This document shows positions 4,952-6,692 of a stretch of 6,692 nt of DNA, piece after piece. The translations under genes and the position numbers were made by a program. The stretch's first letter is position 1; each line of letters starts with the position of its first letter. Under the pieces are notes generated by a model that was not told the DNA's origin, searched no databases, and saw only the letters and a list, made by a program, of their open reading frames with translations. Source of the stretch: an uncultured Collinsella sp. (lineage in GTDB: Bacteria > Actinomycetota > Coriobacteriia > Coriobacteriales > Coriobacteriaceae); NCBI GenBank assembly GCA_902468045.1, contig CABQXG010000073.1, positions 1 through 6,692 of the forward strand, given 5' to 3'.

Positions 4952-6692
4952 ATGATTCTCAACGGACCGGGGATTAGCTATACCGAGCCCGATATCGGCG
5001 CGGAGTTTGTACCGCCGCTGCCGGAGCATCCGCGCGAGGCCATCGTCAAACTGTGCGAGCACTGCACCAACCGCCTGCTGCATCGCGACGAGCTGCTGGG
5101 CTACGAGTACTGGTCGTTTGCCGAGGCCGCAACCGACGAGCAGGCCGAAGTGCTCTGCAAGATGAAGATGCGCCGTCCCTATACGCTGCCCGAGATGGTC
5201 AAGCTCACCGGCATGCCCGAGGCCGATATCGAGAAGATGCTCGACGACATGAGCTACACGGGTCTGCTCGAGTACAACTGGGAAAATCCCGAGCGCGCCA
5301 AGCAGTGGGTCCTGCCCATGCTGGTGCCGGGTTCCGCCGAGTTCCTCAACATGCGCGTGAGCCAGCTCGAGGAGCACCCGGTCTACGCTAAGTTCTTTGA
5401 ACAGGCATCCAAGGGCCCGCTGTCCAAGGCCACGCCGATGGTGCCGCCCGGAGGCGCCGGTATCGGCATGCACGTCATTCCGGTAGAGAAGGCCATTGAC
5501 GCCGCGAGCACCTCGGTGCCTATTGAGCATATCGAGCACTGGCTCGACAAATACGAGGGCAAGTATGCCGCCAGCACCTGCAGTTGCCGCGCGAGCCGTC
5601 GCGTGATGGGTGAGGGCTGCGCCGACGACCCGGCCGATTGGTGCATCGCCGTGGGCGATATGGCCGACTACGTGGTCGAGACCGATCGTGGCCATTACGT
5701 GACCCGCGACGAGGTCTACGACATCCTGCGCCAGGCCGAGGACAACGGCTTTGTGCACCAGATCACCAACATCGACGGCGAGAACAAGATCTTCGCCATC
5801 TGCAACTGCAACGTCAACGTGTGCTACGCCCTGCGCACCTCGCAGCTGTTCAACACGCCCAACCTGTCGCGCTCGGCCTATGTCGCCAAGGTCGAGAAGG
5901 ATAAGTGCGTGGCCTGCGGTCGCTGCGTTGAGGTGTGTCCGGCCGGCGCCGCTAAGCTGGGCCAGAAGCTCTGCAGCAAAAAGGCCGGCGGACAGGTGCC
6001 CGAGTATCCGCGCCAGGAGCTGCCCGATGCCACCAAGTGGGACCACACCAAGTGGTCGCCCAACTACCGCAACGATAACCGTATCGAGACGCACGAGTCC
6101 GGCACCGCGCCTTGCAAGACGGCTTGCCCCGCTCACGTTGCCGTTCAGGGCTATCTGAAGCTCGCGGCGCAGGGTCGCTATGACGAGGCGCTGGCGCTCA
6201 TCAAGCGCGAGAACCCGCTGCCCGCTATCTGCGGCCGTGTGTGCAACCGCCGCTGCGAGGACGCCTGCACCCGCGGCCGTGTGGACGCCGCCGTGGCCAT
6301 CGACGAGGTCAAGAAGTTTATCGCCCAGCGCGATCTGGACGCCGCGACCCGCTATGTCCCACCTGTGGTGACCCCGACGCGTGCCGGCGGCTTCGACCAG
6401 AAGATCGCCATTATCGGTGCCGGACCGGCCGGTCTGTCCTGCGCTTTCTACCTGGCCGAGAAGGGCTATAAGCCCGTCGTATTCGAGAAGAACGAGCGCC
6501 CGGGCGGCATGATCACCTACGGTATTCCCAGCTTTAAGCTGCAGAAGGATGTTATCGAGGCCGAGGTCGAGATTATTCGCCTGATGGGTGCCGAGTTCCG
6601 CTATGGCGTGGAGGTCGGTCGCGATGTGACGCTCGACGAGCTGCGCGCGCAGGACTTTAAGGCCTTCTACGTGGCTATTGGCTGCCAGGGCG
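4952..6692 (+). CDS. Multi-cluster iron-sulfur FAD oxidoreductase, GltD-like, 3' end beyond window
   Basis: The frame stays open for 580 codons to the window edge. Modules in order: residues 30-110, including a winged-helix-like part (TLPEMVKLTGMPEADIEKML, 78-97); an iron-sulfur domain at about 120-300 with Cys 210, 212, 223 and 231, then CNCNVNVC (284-291); a 4Fe-4S ferredoxin motif CVACGRCVEVCP (319-330); a GltD/Fer4_20-type double-cluster domain with Cys 388, 392, 427, 431, 435 and 439; and an FAD-binding Rossmann fold starting IAIIGAGPAGLSCAFYLAEKG (split here: IAIIGAGPAG, 485-494), followed by the GGMITYGIPSFKL segment (518-530). The NAD(P)H-binding half should follow outside. By family knowledge it moves electrons between NAD(P)H, FAD and Fe-S clusters in the cytoplasm; the partner is unknown. 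It is not an ordinary glutamate synthase small subunit, since about 380 extra residues precede that module. ATG 4952 is chosen for AAGGGA 5 bases upstream; in-frame ATGs at 4862 and 4886 lack a comparable site. Confidence 0.9.
   Translation, partial: MILNGPGISYTEPDIGAEFVPPLPEHPREAIVKLCEHCTNRLLHRDELLGYEYWSFAEAATDEQAEVLCKMKMRRPYTLPEMVKLTGMPEADIEKMLDDMSYTGLLEYNWENPERAKQWVLPMLVPGSAEFLNMRVSQLEEHPVYAKFFEQASKGPLSKATPMVPPGGAGIGMHVIPVEKAIDAASTSVPIEHIEHWLDKYEGKYAASTCSCRASRRVMGEGCADDPADWCIAVGDMADYVVETDRGHYVTRDEVYDILRQAEDNGFVHQITNIDGENKIFAICNCNVNVCYALRTSQLFNTPNLSRSAYVAKVEKDKCVACGRCVEVCPAGAAKLGQKLCSKKAGGQVPEYPRQELPDATKWDHTKWSPNYRNDNRIETHESGTAPCKTACPAHVAVQGYLKLAAQGRYDEALALIKRENPLPAICGRVCNRRCEDACTRGRVDAAVAIDEVKKFIAQRDLDAATRYVPPVVTPTRAGGFDQKIAIIGAGPAGLSCAFYLAEKGYKPVVFEKNERPGGMITYGIPSFKLQKDVIEAEVEIIRLMGAEFRYGVEVGRDVTLDELRAQDFKAFYVAIGCQG

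Noticed and set aside
4859..6136. Long - strand open frame of 425 codons opposite the flavoprotein
   Set aside because: It is the antisense shadow of a GC-rich gene with clear Fe-S and FAD motifs on the + strand; the antisense product shows no recognisable domain.

Overview
The window looks like chromosomal DNA from a high-GC, anaerobic member of the Actinomycetota, most likely a gut Coriobacteriia such as Collinsella. This is an inference from codon usage, from a DUF5692-type membrane protein, from a membrane-anchored protein with the extracellular 'VEWYGKV' style seen in that class, and from a cysteine-rich multi-cluster flavoprotein typical of strict anaerobes. No rRNA, tRNA, CRISPR array or insertion sequence was seen.

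Layout, left to right. (1) Bases 1-1225, + strand: an AAA_14/DUF4143 ATPase. It is cut at its 5' end by the window edge and broken into two frames by what looks like one missing T in a T run near 367-370. A strong hairpin terminator follows at 1241-1265. (2) Bases 1298-2800, - strand: a 500-residue protein with an acidic cytoplasmic N-terminus, one membrane anchor and a large extracellular part, convergent with the ATPase. Its 5' leader (2801-2925) holds a weak promoter candidate and a 13-bp palindrome. (3) Bases 2920-2960: a strong terminator read on the - strand, closing the next operon. (4) Bases 3028-4761, - strand: a probable two-gene operon, a TetR-family regulator followed by a DUF5692 polytopic membrane protein. 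(5) Bases 4762-4951: a divergent control region with two 15-bp palindromes of the same design (TTGACR-N3-YGTCAA) and a third degraded copy. (6) Bases 4952-6692, + strand: a large iron-sulfur flavoprotein, open to the end of the window. It fuses a winged-helix-like plus 4Fe-4S module, a ferredoxin motif and a GltD-type NAD(P)H:FAD module.

The most interesting unit is 3028-6692. One TetR protein probably represses its own operon, and perhaps the divergent redox enzyme, through the repeated palindromes. This would link a tryptophan-rich membrane protein of unknown function with a cytoplasmic electron-transfer flavoprotein. The inducer and the chemistry are not visible in the sequence.
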